The notes under the pieces: model-generated | Databases searched by the model: none | Seen by the model: the letters and a program-made list of their open reading frames with translations, nothing else | What the model was told of the DNA's origin: nothing | Translations under genes and position numbers: made by a program | Part shown: positions 1 through 9,116 of the stretch, piece after piece | Layout: every line of letters begins with the position of its first letter | Position numbering within the stretch: position 1 is the stretch's first letter | NCBI RefSeq assembly: GCF_000472705.1 | Contig: NZ_AXAE01000012.1 | Span: 83,716 to 147,715 of the forward strand | Source: Mesorhizobium erdmanii USDA 3471 | Lineage (GTDB): Bacteria; Pseudomonadota; Alphaproteobacteria; Rhizobiales; Rhizobiaceae | Direction: 5' to 3' | DNA: 64,000 nucleotides

Positions 1-1020
1 AGCACGCTGATGGCGGTCATCTCGATCATGCTCCTGGTCGTCGTCATCGCGCGCCAGCGCCCGGGCATGGCCGGCATGATCGACACGTTCGTGACGCCGG
101 CGCTGCTGGTGATGATGCTGGGCGAGGACGACGACAAGACATTCGCCCGGATGCAGACCGTCGTTCACGCCATCATGACAGTGAACGCACTGCTCGCTTT
201 GTTCGAGTTCGCCACCAAGACGCTGATCTTTCCCTATCGCCTCGACGGCGTGGTGTTCATGGCCGATTTGCGCTCGACGGCGCTTCAGGGCCATCCGCTG
301 TCCAATGCCACGGTCACCTCGATCTATGTGCTGGCGCTGCTCTCAGGTTCGAAATCGCTGTCCATGCCGCTGCGGCTAGGCATGATCGGCTTGCAATTCG
401 CGGCTCTCGTCGCCTTCGGTGGCCGCTCGGCGATGGTGCTGACGATCGTGCTCGGCGGTTGCTACCTGCTCATCCAGGGGCTGCGCGGCCTGCGCACGGG
501 GCGCGTCAACCTGCTTGGCGCCGCACTCGGCCTCATCCTGGCCGCGCTGGTGCCGGTGGTCATCGTGGTCGCCGCGTCATTAGGCTTCTTCGACGCACTG
601 CTCGAGCGCTTCGTGTCGGATAGCGGCAGCGCCAATGCCCGCGTCGAAATGTTCGATCTGTTCAACCATTTCGACCTGCGCGACCTGATCGTCGGGCCCG
701 ACATCGATCTCATCGAGAGCCTGCGCCGCATCAGCGGTCTCGAGCAGGGCATCGAGAACCCGATCATCCGCCTGATCCTCTACCAGGGCGCCTTCTTCAC
801 CCTGCTGTTGTTCGTCGGCTTCGCCCTGTTCATGCACGAGGTGGCGCGCCGCTGCCATTCCGGCATCTGGCTGACCATGCTGGGCTGGCTGATCCTGCTC
901 AACACGTCCGAGAGCCTGGCGTCGAAGACGACGCTGATGACCAAATTCGTGGTGATCGCGCTGGTGCTTTATAGGCCGGCGGTGATACCGCGAAGGGTGG
1001 CGCAGGGGGCGCGAAGGTAG
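1..1020 (+). CDS. Polysaccharide polymerase-like membrane protein (VpsF/O-antigen ligase type), 5' end outside window
   Basis: The reading frame is open from the first base, so the N-terminus lies upstream; the first ATG at 10 is probably internal. The visible 339 codons encode an integral membrane protein with repeated 18-22 residue hydrophobic stretches, for example around residues 5-20, 95-150 and 165-195, and again in the C-terminal third. A polar segment with an SGSANARVEMFD-like sequence sits in the middle, as in Wzy/WaaL-like proteins where a periplasmic loop precedes the last helices. The following genes (glycosidase, two glycosyltransferases, flippase, acyltransferases) support a role in assembling or polymerising an extracellular polysaccharide at the inner membrane. 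The exact family (VpsF-like versus O-antigen ligase) is an inference; membrane localisation is seen directly. Confidence 0.65.
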   Translation, partial: STLMAVISIMLLVVVIARQRPGMAGMIDTFVTPALLVMMLGEDDDKTFARMQTVVHAIMTVNALLALFEFATKTLIFPYRLDGVVFMADLRSTALQGHPLSNATVTSIYVLALLSGSKSLSMPLRLGMIGLQFAALVAFGGRSAMVLTIVLGGCYLLIQGLRGLRTGRVNLLGAALGLILAALVPVVIVVAASLGFFDALLERFVSDSGSANARVEMFDLFNHFDLRDLIVGPDIDLIESLRRISGLEQGIENPIIRLILYQGAFFTLLLFVGFALFMHEVARRCHSGIWLTMLGWLILLNTSESLASKTTLMTKFVVIALVLYRPAVIPRRVAQGARR

Positions 1021-1030
1021 CGCTCTACGG

Positions 1031-1185
1031 CGCCCCCCTCTGTCCTGCCGGACATCTCCCCCACGAGGGGGGAGATCGGACGCGCATCGGCCTTCGCCAA
1101 TTGCCCACGCCGCAAAGGAGAGCCGGCGCCAAAGCTGCCAATCTCCCCCCTCGTGGGGGAGATGTCCGGCAGGACAGAGGGGGGA
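1031..1185. repeat. Inverted pair of palindromic intergenic repeats (family 1, pair 1)
   Basis: Two copies of a roughly 46-bp GC-rich repeat face each other: 1031-1076 (starting CGCCCCCCTCTGTCCTGCC) and 1141-1185 (starting ATCTCCCCCCTCGTGGGGG). Each has an internal CTCCCCC/GGGGGAG hairpin. The pair lies between the convergent ends of the polymerase-like gene and the GH5 gene. The same pair arrangement recurs at 15901-16069, 37204-37388 and 52684-53212. Confidence 0.9.
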
Positions 1186-1223
1186 GCAAAGGAACTCGAC
1201 GATCGCCCTGTATGGAACGGTTT

Positions 1224-2498
1224 CTATCCCGGCATCCTCAACCCCAGCGCCTCGACCATGGCCGGGTCGAGGGCACGCGTGGTGTCGTCCATCATGCCCA
1301 TGCCGTCGAAGAGGTCCCAGAAGGCCCAGGGAAAGCCTGCCGCCTCGGCGCTCTGCCGGACATCGGCAATGTAGCGGGCGCGGTCGGGATTCGGGGCGGC
1401 GGTGTAGCGGGCGTCGGTGCGCAGCGCGCCGAATTCGCCCATGATGACGCGCTCCGGCGCAATGCCGTGGGCATCGGCCCAGGCGCGCGCCTGGCCGAGA
1501 TATTTGTCGATGAACCAGCGGTCGGGCTTGGCGTCGAAATAGACCTTGAGCACGCGCTCGGTTTCGGCATAGGCGGCCTTTTTGTCGGCTTCGGAGGTTT
1601 CGGTATCCCGCGCCATGCGCGCCCGGACGGAAGCCAGCGTCTGTTCGAGCGAGCCGGCGGAGGCCGGCCACGGCACATTGTTCAGCGCACGATAGACCGG
1701 CTCTCGCATCCACGGCGCGCCCTGGTGGCTGAACAGATAGGGTTCGTAGAAATGGAAGGTGAACAGGATCGGCTCGAAGGCCGCCAACGGCGCCGGATCG
1801 AGCGCCGCCAGCCCGCTCACCATCGAGCCGCAGCCGCCGGTGACGACCAGCGGCAGGGACGGGGATGACGCCCTGGCCGCCGTCAGCAGGGCTGCCTGGA
1901 CGTTTGACCAGACGTTGGAATCGCAGGACTGCGGCGGCTCGTTGACCGGCTCCAGTGCACCATATCCCGGCGTGAACCGCTCCAGCCGTCCGGCAAGCTC
2001 GCCGACGAGGGCGCGATAGGCCTCGAATTCGGGCGCGGCGGTGCTGGAGACCATGCGGTCGGGATTCCAGTAGTGGGTGGCGCCATTGGCCTGGACGTTG
2101 ACGATGATGCCGAGGCCGGCATCGAGCGTGGCGGCGACGGCGGCGTCCAGCATATCCAGCAATTTTGCGCGGGTCGTGGCATCGGCGGCAAGGAACGGGC
2201 CGGGATCGACGGGGAGGCGGATGAAGTCGAGCCCGGTTCGGCGTAGCCGACCAAGGTCGTCAGGGGTCGGCACCGGGCGCTGCGACTGGAATGGCGGCCA
2301 GGCATAGTCGGTGCGCGGGGCGGGAAATTCGCGTGTCAGAGCAAACCAGGGCCAGGCATTGACGCCGCGGCGGAAGCGCCATTCGCCGGTGGCGGCAGGA
2401 GCGGGCTGTGCGGACGAAAGCGGCGCCAGCGATGCAGCGGGCACCAGCGCCGTCGACAGCGCGGTGCGAAGAAGCCGCCGCCGCGACCAGCCCGTCAT
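1224..2498 (-). CDS. Exported glycoside hydrolase family 5 (cellulase-like) enzyme
   Basis: The gene encodes 424 residues. The N-terminus carries a twin-arginine-like signal (SRRRLLR followed by a hydrophobic Ala/Leu-rich stretch and a Pro-Ala-rich region), so export by the Tat pathway is likely. The catalytic domain shows GH5 landmarks: FIRLPVD near residue 90, a VNEP motif holding the likely acid/base glutamate, an HFYEPY motif, and an IMGEFG motif holding the likely nucleophile glutamate. The start ATG at 2498 overlaps the stop of the upstream glycosyltransferase (ATGA), so the two are co-translated. In an EPS locus such an enzyme probably trims or sets the length of a beta-linked polysaccharide; the substrate is not readable from sequence. 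GH5 assignment is strong, the biological role is inferred. Confidence 0.85.
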   Translation of the reverse strand: MTGWSRRRLLRTALSTALVPAASLAPLSSAQPAPAATGEWRFRRGVNAWPWFALTREFPAPRTDYAWPPFQSQRPVPTPDDLGRLRRTGLDFIRLPVDPGPFLAADATTRAKLLDMLDAAVAATLDAGLGIIVNVQANGATHYWNPDRMVSSTAAPEFEAYRALVGELAGRLERFTPGYGALEPVNEPPQSCDSNVWSNVQAALLTAARASSPSLPLVVTGGCGSMVSGLAALDPAPLAAFEPILFTFHFYEPYLFSHQGAPWMREPVYRALNNVPWPASAGSLEQTLASVRARMARDTETSEADKKAAYAETERVLKVYFDAKPDRWFIDKYLGQARAWADAHGIAPERVIMGEFGALRTDARYTAAPNPDRARYIADVRQSAEAAGFPWAFWDLFDGMGMMDDTTRALDPAMVEALGLRMPG

Positions 2499-3664
2499 AC
2501 GGCGCCGGGCGAGGGGCGGTCGATCGCGGCCGGCCGTGCGGCGCTCACGCCGAGAAGCCGGTAGGCTTCGTTCTCGTAGGCCAGCAGGACATCCTCCCAG
2601 CGGAAGCTTTCGCGGGCGCGCGTCCTGGCAGCTTCGCTGCAGGCCTTGACCAGCGCGTCGTCCGTCATCGCCTGCCGGATCCGCTCGGCGCAGCTTTGCG
2701 TGTCGGTGAAATGGATGGCGGCGGCGCCGGCGACCCACCTGTTGTAGGGATTGTCGTGGGCGATCACCATGTTGCCGGCGGCCAGCGCCTCGACCAGCGA
2801 CGGGTTGGTGCCGCCGACCGTGTGGCCATGCATATAGGCGCGCGCGTGGTAGCGCAGCGCCTTCACCGCCGCCTGGTCGTAGATGGCGCCCGGCAGGACC
2901 ATGGAGGCGTTCGCCGCCTTGCGGACCGCGACATGATAGGGGATCTGGTCGGACAGTGTTCCCAGCACCACCAGCTTCATGTCGCGCTTCTGGCTGCAGA
3001 ACGCTTCGACGATGGGCAGGATGTTGTTGTCGGGCTCGATGCGCGCGATCGAGATCAGGTATTTTCCAGGTTCGAGCCCGAGGGCGCGCACCGGCGCCTC
3101 GGATGCCGATGTCACCGGGTCGGCGCCATAGGCGATGGTGGAGATGGCGCTGCGCGGCCGGCGCGTCGCCAGGTGATCGGCAATGACCGGATGGTCGGCG
3201 ACCAGGCGGTGCGAGGCCCACGCGCCGATCCACTCATTGAGCCAGAACCAGGTGCGCGCCGCGCGCCCCCATTTGGGGCGGCGCCACTCGATGCCGTCCA
3301 TGTTGGTGATGATCTTGCGCCGCATCAGCCTGAGCCAGGTCAGGAAGACCGCGCCGTTATAGCCGAGCACCAGGCAGACGCCGGGCCGCCGCGCGGCGTC
3401 GAGCACGCATTGCCAGTCGAATTCCAGCGTCGCGCGCGGACCTTTCGAGGCAACCTGGATGTGGATGAGGTCGATGCCGTTCCAGGTTTCGGTGCGCACC
3501 CTCTGGTCGACCCGCTCGACTTCGTCCTGGCAGTAGACGCCGACCTTCCAGCCGCGTGCGACCAGAAACAGCGCCAGCTTCTCGGCGAACGTCTCGAAAC
3601 CGCCATGCGCCGCGGGAATGCCGCGCGTTCCCAGGATCAGGATGGAGGGTTGTTCCGATTTCAT
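2495..3664 (-). CDS. DUF1972/GT1-type glycosyltransferase
   Basis: 389 residues from the ATG at 3664; an in-frame ATG at 3715 would add 17 residues, and neither has a clear ribosome binding site. The N-terminus begins with a beta strand and the motif ILGTRGIPAAHGGFETF, the hallmark of DUF1972 glycosyltransferases (rhamnosyltransferase-like). The C-terminal half contains the GT-B donor-site pattern, with ISIARIEPDNN and a GGTNPSLVEAL segment that includes the conserved E of the ExxxxxE-like region. It should transfer a sugar from an NDP donor to a lipid-linked polysaccharide intermediate at the cytoplasmic face. It ends in a 4-bp overlap with the GH5 gene, forming a two-gene unit divergent from the GT4 gene at 4071. 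The sugar specificity cannot be read. Confidence 0.85.
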   Translation of the reverse strand: MKSEQPSILILGTRGIPAAHGGFETFAEKLALFLVARGWKVGVYCQDEVERVDQRVRTETWNGIDLIHIQVASKGPRATLEFDWQCVLDAARRPGVCLVLGYNGAVFLTWLRLMRRKIITNMDGIEWRRPKWGRAARTWFWLNEWIGAWASHRLVADHPVIADHLATRRPRSAISTIAYGADPVTSASEAPVRALGLEPGKYLISIARIEPDNNILPIVEAFCSQKRDMKLVVLGTLSDQIPYHVAVRKAANASMVLPGAIYDQAAVKALRYHARAYMHGHTVGGTNPSLVEALAAGNMVIAHDNPYNRWVAGAAAIHFTDTQSCAERIRQAMTDDALVKACSEAARTRARESFRWEDVLLAYENEAYRLLGVSAARPAAIDRPSPGAV

Positions 3665-4070
3665 GGTTGCTGGCACTTTCAGGTCCGCCCGATCCGCGGT
3701 GCGTGGCTGTCTCATCTCAAAACCGCGCCGTTGCAAGATGCCTGCCAGGCCCGATTCCAGCCATCATCGCATCGGGGTTGTAAAATATTTCTTCCAAACG
3801 CCCGAGTTGTTTCATTATCGGTCAACTTTCCGCTCGTATGTGTATCGGAACGAGGCAATGCCGGGGCCGGCTGGCCTGCATCTGAATATATTAGCACGGC
3901 ATAATCCTTGCGTATGGACTTTTGCGCGTCGGAATCGGCGGAAGGCGTGCGGGCATTGGTGTGGAGATCCGACCACACCGACAACGAGGGAAGTCCAGGG
4001 GTGTTGGCTTGAAGTTTCCGGCCGCCGATAGCGTCAGGCGGCGGAATCGTCACATCACCCTGACAGAAAG
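3665..4070. promoter_or_regulatory. Divergent intergenic region of the polysaccharide locus
   Basis: About 400 bases separate the divergently transcribed glycosyltransferase genes at 2495-3664 and 4071-5252. The stretch 3775-3910 is clearly more AT-rich than its surroundings and probably holds the two promoters. I do not find a convincing operator palindrome or a small gene in it. Confidence 0.4.
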
Positions 4071-5252
4071 ATGCGCGTGAAGATGCGGATTGCCTGCATC
4101 CATCAGGGGTACGAACTCTACGGTTCCGACCGCAGCTTCGCCGAGAGCGTCGCGGCGTTGCGCACCGCGTTTCCGTCCGCCGACATCGAGGTGGTCCTGC
4201 CGCGCAGCGGACCGATCGTCGAAATCCTGGAATCCCATGCCAGCCGCATCGTCTTCGAACCGCTCTGGGTGCTGCGGCGGCAGGCGATGCTGAGGCTGGC
4301 GACCGTCGAGATGGCGCGGCTGCCGGCCGCGCTGTGGCGGGCCTGGCGGCGCCTGCGTGATAGCGACCTCGTCTATGTCAACACGTCTATCGTCGCCGAC
4401 TATGCGCTGGCTTCGCGCCTGCTGCCAACCAAGGCACTGCTGCACATCCACGAAATTCCCGAAGGTGTGCTGCGCCGGGTTCTCGTCGGGCTGATGCGCT
4501 GGAGCCATGCCGACCTCATCTTCAATTCAAAAGCGACGCGCGATACCTTCGGCGAGCCCAGATCGGCGCGCTCCCATGTGGTCTACAACGGCGTCGCCGG
4601 TCCGGCGGCGGAGGCGGCGATGACCTATGACGGCAAGCGTCCGCTGAGGGTGCTGCTGCTTGGCCGCATCAACCGCATCAAGGGCCAGGAAGTGCTGTTG
4701 GAGGCGATCGCCTCGCTGCCGGCGGAGTTGAAGTCGAGGATCGAGGTGCGGCTGGTAGGCGGCGCCTTCGAAAGCGCCGAGCGCGAGCGTGCGCTCGCCG
4801 ACCTGGTCGAGACCATGGGGCTGGCCGGACAGGTCAGCGCCTTGCCCTTCATTTCGGACCCTTCGGAGCATTACCGCTGGGCCGACATCGTCACGGTGCC
4901 GTCGCGGCGCCCGGAATCGCTCGGCCGCGTCGCCATCGAGGCGATGGCCTATGGCCGTCCGCCGTTGGTGTCGGCGATCGGCGGGCTGGTCGAAGTGGTT
5001 GCCGACGGCGAGACCGGCTGGCATGTGCCGCCTGGCGACGCGGCGGCGCTGGCCGCGAAATTGCGCGAGATCATGCTTGCCCCCGAGGCCTGGCGCGGCT
5101 TCGTCGCCGCCGGGCGCAGGCGCTACGAGACGATGTTCAGCGAGCCGGTCGCCGCCGCGGCGATCATCGCGATTGCCGCCGACAAGCTGAAGGCCGCCGT
5201 GGCGCGGCCTGGCAGGGCGGCAAGCACGCGCCAGGCGGAGACACGGTCGTGA
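4071..5252 (+). CDS. GT4-family glycosyltransferase
   Basis: 393 residues; a second in-frame ATG at 4083 (MRIACIHQG) is an equally good start. The N-terminal Rossmann-like domain opens with IACIHQGYELYGSDRSF, the glycine and aspartate pattern of GT4 acceptor domains. The C-terminal domain has LLLGRINRIKGQEVLLEA near residue 195 and a donor-binding region SRRPESLGRVAIEAMAYGRP near residue 280, matching the EX7E motif of GT-B retaining enzymes. It overlaps the flippase gene by four bases (GTGA), so the two are probably translated together. It probably adds one sugar to the repeat unit that the next gene product exports. Confidence 0.88.
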   Translation: MRVKMRIACIHQGYELYGSDRSFAESVAALRTAFPSADIEVVLPRSGPIVEILESHASRIVFEPLWVLRRQAMLRLATVEMARLPAALWRAWRRLRDSDLVYVNTSIVADYALASRLLPTKALLHIHEIPEGVLRRVLVGLMRWSHADLIFNSKATRDTFGEPRSARSHVVYNGVAGPAAEAAMTYDGKRPLRVLLLGRINRIKGQEVLLEAIASLPAELKSRIEVRLVGGAFESAERERALADLVETMGLAGQVSALPFISDPSEHYRWADIVTVPSRRPESLGRVAIEAMAYGRPPLVSAIGGLVEVVADGETGWHVPPGDAAALAAKLREIMLAPEAWRGFVAAGRRRYETMFSEPVAAAAIIAIAADKLKAAVARPGRAASTRQAETRS

Positions 5253-6550
5253 AGTTCCCGGTCCATCTGGTGCGGCGCCTGGTGCTGATGATCGGCGGCG
5301 AGGCGATGCAGAGCGGCTTTCACTTTGCCCTCAACATCGCGCTGCTGCACTTATTGTCGGCGCAAGGCTACGGCCTCTTCGCCATCGGCATGGTGATGGG
5401 CGGCGTCGGCCTGTCCTACATCAGGTCGCTGACCGCGGTTCCGGCCTCGATATGGATGAGCAAGAGCACCAACAGCGCCGGTGTCGATGCCTATGACGTG
5501 GCTTTCGGAACGGCGGCGCTGGTCGTGGCGCTGCTGATGGCGGTCGGCACGGCGGTTCTGATGCGTCTGCTGGGCGATCCGAGCGGCATTGCCGCCGGCT
5601 GCTTCGTCGGCGCATGGTCGCTGCGCAGCCATATGCGCACGGCCTTCTTCGCGCGCCGCCAGCAGGTGATCGTCTCCATCAGCGACGCCGCTTTCACGAT
5701 TGCCGGCACCGTGTTCGCTGGGCTGGCGATCTGGTACGCCGGGGCCGCGCTGCAGAGCGTGTTCTATGCCCTCGCCGCGGCGAATGTGATCGGCATCTTC
5801 GTGCTGGTGCGGCTGGCGCGCCGCACGATGCGCATCTCCTTCCGCATGCCGACGCGGCGGCGCTATGCCAGGCTCTGGCGCCAGCTGTGCTGGTCGGCGT
5901 TCAGCGCGACCACCACGAACATCCAGGGGCAGTGCCTGGCGCTGCTGGTTGCCGGCATTGCCGGCCCGGCGGCCTACGCACCGCTGGCGGCGGTGCTGGT
6001 GCTGTTTGCGCCGCTGCGCATCATCAGTCTTGCCTTCGTCAACATGGCGCAGCCCGAACTCGCCAAGCTGATGCGGCACAACGAGACACGCCGTGTCTGG
6101 TCGCAGGCGAGGATCTGGTCGGTGGTCATGGGGCTCGGCGGCCTGGCCTATGGCAGCGCCATCCTGTTCGTGCTGCCGATGATCAAATCCCAGGCTCTCC
6201 AGGATGCCTCGGTCGGCACCATCGGGCTTTTCGCGATCGTGAATTTCGTGCCGATCATGCTCTACATCATGCCGCGCATCGTCCTCGAAATCCTCGGCGA
6301 TTTCCGCATCGTCGCCTTCATCACGCTGGGTGGAGCGATTGTCGGGCTGGCGCTGATCGCGATCGTGCTGGCGGTTGCGTCGCCGCCATGGGCACTGCTG
6401 GGGTCGGCGGTCTCCGAGACTTTCGTGCTCGTGGCATCATGGTATTTCGCACACCACCGCATCTGGAACATCGAGCATCCGGAGCAGCAGCGCAACAGCC
6501 GGCTGGGTTCGTGGCGGCGGGCGATCACATTCGCCGCGGCGAAACGATAG
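5249..6550 (+). CDS. Wzx-like polysaccharide flippase (MOP superfamily)
   Basis: 433 residues starting from a GTG at 5249 within the GTGA overlap with the upstream glycosyltransferase. The protein is hydrophobic throughout, with about 12 predicted membrane spans separated by short Arg-rich loops, and has the general layout of MATE/Wzx transporters. It begins with a short amphipathic segment (residues 1-15) and the first helix includes ALNIALLHLLSAQGYGLF, a pattern seen in polysaccharide export flippases. Its position between glycosyltransferases and acyltransferases suggests it moves an undecaprenyl-linked repeat unit across the inner membrane. Family placement rests on topology and context, not on a diagnostic motif. 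Confidence 0.8.
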   Translation: MKFPVHLVRRLVLMIGGEAMQSGFHFALNIALLHLLSAQGYGLFAIGMVMGGVGLSYIRSLTAVPASIWMSKSTNSAGVDAYDVAFGTAALVVALLMAVGTAVLMRLLGDPSGIAAGCFVGAWSLRSHMRTAFFARRQQVIVSISDAAFTIAGTVFAGLAIWYAGAALQSVFYALAAANVIGIFVLVRLARRTMRISFRMPTRRRYARLWRQLCWSAFSATTTNIQGQCLALLVAGIAGPAAYAPLAAVLVLFAPLRIISLAFVNMAQPELAKLMRHNETRRVWSQARIWSVVMGLGGLAYGSAILFVLPMIKSQALQDASVGTIGLFAIVNFVPIMLYIMPRIVLEILGDFRIVAFITLGGAIVGLALIAIVLAVASPPWALLGSAVSETFVLVASWYFAHHRIWNIEHPEQQRNSRLGSWRRAITFAAAKR

Positions 6551-6559
6551 GAGCGGGAC

Positions 6560-7795
6560 GTGACAGGCCAGGCAGTACAGACCGTGGTGAATGACCTGCC
6601 CGCCGGGCCGGCGTCCCGCGTTGTCGCGGCGAACGATACGTTCACGGTGCGCCTGCACACGAGCCTCGACTCGGTCAGGCCGCTTTGGCTGCACCTCCAG
6701 GAAAATGGCGTGTGCACCGGCCACCAGAACTATGCCTGGGCCGAGGGCATCGTCGCCGGGCTGATGCCGGACGATGCCGAACTGCTGATCGTCGAGGTGA
6801 ACGACGCCGCGACCGGCGCCAACCGGATGCTGGTACCGCTGATGCGGCGGCAGGCTTTCCAGCATCGGGTGATCGAATGGCTGAGTTGTGGCGTCTGCGA
6901 CTATTCGGCGCCGCTGCTGGCGGATGCGAGCCCGTGGACGGCGCAATCCGCGCAGGCCGCATGGACCGCGGTTCGTTCCATACTGCCGCCGGCGGACCGC
7001 TTCCACATCACGGGAATACCACGCACGATCAACGGCGTCGCCAATCCGCTGGCCTTGCTTCCGGAAATACGCGATTCCCTCCAGACCGCCTTTGGCATGG
7101 CCATAGATGGCGAGCCCGAGACTGTCCTCAAGCGCCTGTGCAGGCCATCCTTCGTCAAGGAATTCAACAAGGACTGGCGCCGGCTCGAACGGCTCGGCAG
7201 CGTGGAACTGGTGGAGGCCGGCACGCCGGCCGAGGCGGAGCAGATCTTTGGCGAACTGCTCAGGATGCGGCTCAGCCGCTTTCGTGAGCTTGGCCGCTTC
7301 GACTTGCTGACGCAGGAGAAAGTGGTCGATTTCTACCGCAACGCCGCCCTCCGGGGCCTGCTGGACAAATCGGTGCGGCTGTTCGGGCTGCGCGTCGGCG
7401 AGGCCCTGATCGCGGTGCAATATCTGCTTGTCCATCAAGATACTGTTCATGCTCTGCTGATAGCAATGGACCAAAGCGTCGTGCCCAATGTCTCGCCCGG
7501 GCTTGCGATCATGGGCAGGCTGATGGGCTGGGCGCGCGAACAGGCATTGGGATATTTCGACCTGTCGGTCGGAGACCAGAGTTACAAGGAACGCATGGGC
7601 GCCAAAGGTTCGGTTCTGGTCAAACTCAGCCACGGATACACAATGCGGGGCAATGCGGCGACTGCCGCCATTGATCTGCGCAGCCGGACCGAGGCTTTCG
7701 TGCGCTCCAGGCCAGGCCTGCTCAAGGTAGCCCGGGAAACGATGCGGCGTGTCAGGCGCCTGCGGGGAGGATTGCAGCGGCAGCCTGACAAATAG
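6560..7795 (+). CDS. CelD/BioF2-type GNAT-fold acyltransferase, copy 1
   Basis: 411 residues from a GTG at 6560, preceded by AGGAGC nine bases upstream and ten bases after the flippase stop. The C-terminal half contains the BioF2-like (Acetyltransf_6) signature: FGLRVGEALIAVQYLL, a segment ending in SPGLAIMG, and FDLSVGDQSYKERMG, where the acceptor-binding region of FemAB/GNAT-fold enzymes lies. Members of this family often occur in EPS and cellulose loci and are thought to acylate sugars or carrier-linked intermediates. It is followed eight bases later by a clear paralogue in the same orientation, so the pair arose by tandem duplication. Substrate unknown. Confidence 0.8.
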   Translation: MTGQAVQTVVNDLPAGPASRVVAANDTFTVRLHTSLDSVRPLWLHLQENGVCTGHQNYAWAEGIVAGLMPDDAELLIVEVNDAATGANRMLVPLMRRQAFQHRVIEWLSCGVCDYSAPLLADASPWTAQSAQAAWTAVRSILPPADRFHITGIPRTINGVANPLALLPEIRDSLQTAFGMAIDGEPETVLKRLCRPSFVKEFNKDWRRLERLGSVELVEAGTPAEAEQIFGELLRMRLSRFRELGRFDLLTQEKVVDFYRNAALRGLLDKSVRLFGLRVGEALIAVQYLLVHQDTVHALLIAMDQSVVPNVSPGLAIMGRLMGWAREQALGYFDLSVGDQSYKERMGAKGSVLVKLSHGYTMRGNAATAAIDLRSRTEAFVRSRPGLLKVARETMRRVRRLRGGLQRQPDK

Positions 7796-7803
7796 GAGCG
7801 CAT

Positions 7804-9027
7804 GTGACAAGCCAGGCGACGCGAAGGGCCGCCATTGCGGACGTTCCGGATCAAGTACTATCTCCGGTCGTCGCCAGCGCGGGCGCGGCCTTGCACTATT
7901 CAGCGCGACTGCACACCAGCTTCGACACCATCAAACCGCTCTGGCTGTTCCTCGAGGCGACCGGCATCTGCACCGGCCATCAGGGCTTTTTCTGGGTGGA
8001 AGGGATCGCCAGGCGGCTGATGCCCAAGAGCGCGGAACTGCTCATCGTCGAGGTCAGCGATGCCGCCACGGGCGACCCGGTCATGCTGCTGCCGCTGATG
8101 CGGCGCCGGGCCCTGGGCCACTATGTGATCGAATGGCTGAGCTGCGGCGTCTGCGACTACTCGGCGCCGTTGCTGGCCGATGCCAGTCCGTGGACCCGGC
8201 AGAGCGCCGACGCCGCCTGGGCGGCGGTGCGCGCCGTGCTGCCGCCGGCGGACCGCTTCCACATAGCGGGGATCCCGCAACAGATTCACGGCATCGCCAA
8301 TCCGCTGGCGCTGCTTTCGGCGGCGCGCGACTCCATCCAGATCGCCTCGGGCCTGGTCCTCGACGGCGAGCCGGAGACGCTGATCAAGCGCATCTGCAAA
8401 CCCTCCTTCGCCAAGAATTTCCACAAGCATTGCCGCCGCTTCGCACAGTTGGGCAAGCTCGACCTGGTCGAAGCCACGACGCCTGACATGGTGGAGCAGC
8501 ATTTCGCAACGCTGCTGGAGCTCAGGCTCAACCGCTTCCGCGAGCTCGGGCGCTCCGACCTGTTGACGCAGGCGCCGGTCGTCGAGTTCTACCGCGACGC
8601 CGCCCTGCACGGCCTGTCCGACGGTTCGGTGCGGCTGTTCGGGCTGCGTGCCGGTCAAGACTATCTCGCTGTCATCTACGTGCTGGTCATGAACGACACC
8701 TTGCACGCGCTGCTGCTCGGCATCGACCAGGACGCGGTGCCCAACGTCTCGCCGGGCCTGACGACGATCGGCAAGCTGATGATATGGGCGCGCGCGCATG
8801 GGCTCGATTATTTCGACCTGTCGGTCGGCAGCCAGGGCTACAAGCAGCATATCGGCGCTTCGGGCGCGGTGCTGGCCGAGTTATGCGAGGCGGTGACGCT
8901 GAAGGGCAGGGGCTCGACCGCCTATATCAGGCTGCGCAGCAAGACCGAGCTTTTCGTGCGCTCCAAGCCCGGACTGTACAAGGCCGTGCAGGGCGTGATG
9001 CGCCGGTTGCGGCGATTGAAGAACTGA
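7804..9027 (+). CDS. CelD/BioF2-type GNAT-fold acyltransferase, copy 2
   Basis: 407 residues from a GTG at 7804, with the same AGGAGCGC leader arrangement as copy 1. It aligns with copy 1 along its whole length: both share EWLSCGVCDYSAPLLADASPW and LPPADRFHI, and the C-terminal FDLSVG motif (here FDLSVGSQGYKQHIG). The first 35 residues and the region after the FDLSVG motif are the most different, which suggests divergence in acceptor choice with a conserved fold. It is the last gene of the polysaccharide transcription unit; an EthD gene with its own ribosome binding site follows after 89 bases. Function beyond acyl transfer is inference. Confidence 0.8.
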   Translation: MTSQATRRAAIADVPDQVLSPVVASAGAALHYSARLHTSFDTIKPLWLFLEATGICTGHQGFFWVEGIARRLMPKSAELLIVEVSDAATGDPVMLLPLMRRRALGHYVIEWLSCGVCDYSAPLLADASPWTRQSADAAWAAVRAVLPPADRFHIAGIPQQIHGIANPLALLSAARDSIQIASGLVLDGEPETLIKRICKPSFAKNFHKHCRRFAQLGKLDLVEATTPDMVEQHFATLLELRLNRFRELGRSDLLTQAPVVEFYRDAALHGLSDGSVRLFGLRAGQDYLAVIYVLVMNDTLHALLLGIDQDAVPNVSPGLTTIGKLMIWARAHGLDYFDLSVGSQGYKQHIGASGAVLAELCEAVTLKGRGSTAYIRLRSKTELFVRSKPGLYKAVQGVMRRLRRLKN

Positions 9028-9116
9028 GACTGCTTCGTCCTTGAGCGAATGACGAATTGACAAGCTCCCGACAAAGCCATCACGCTCCAGCAGCGCAATG
9101 ATTGCAGGAGGCAGTG

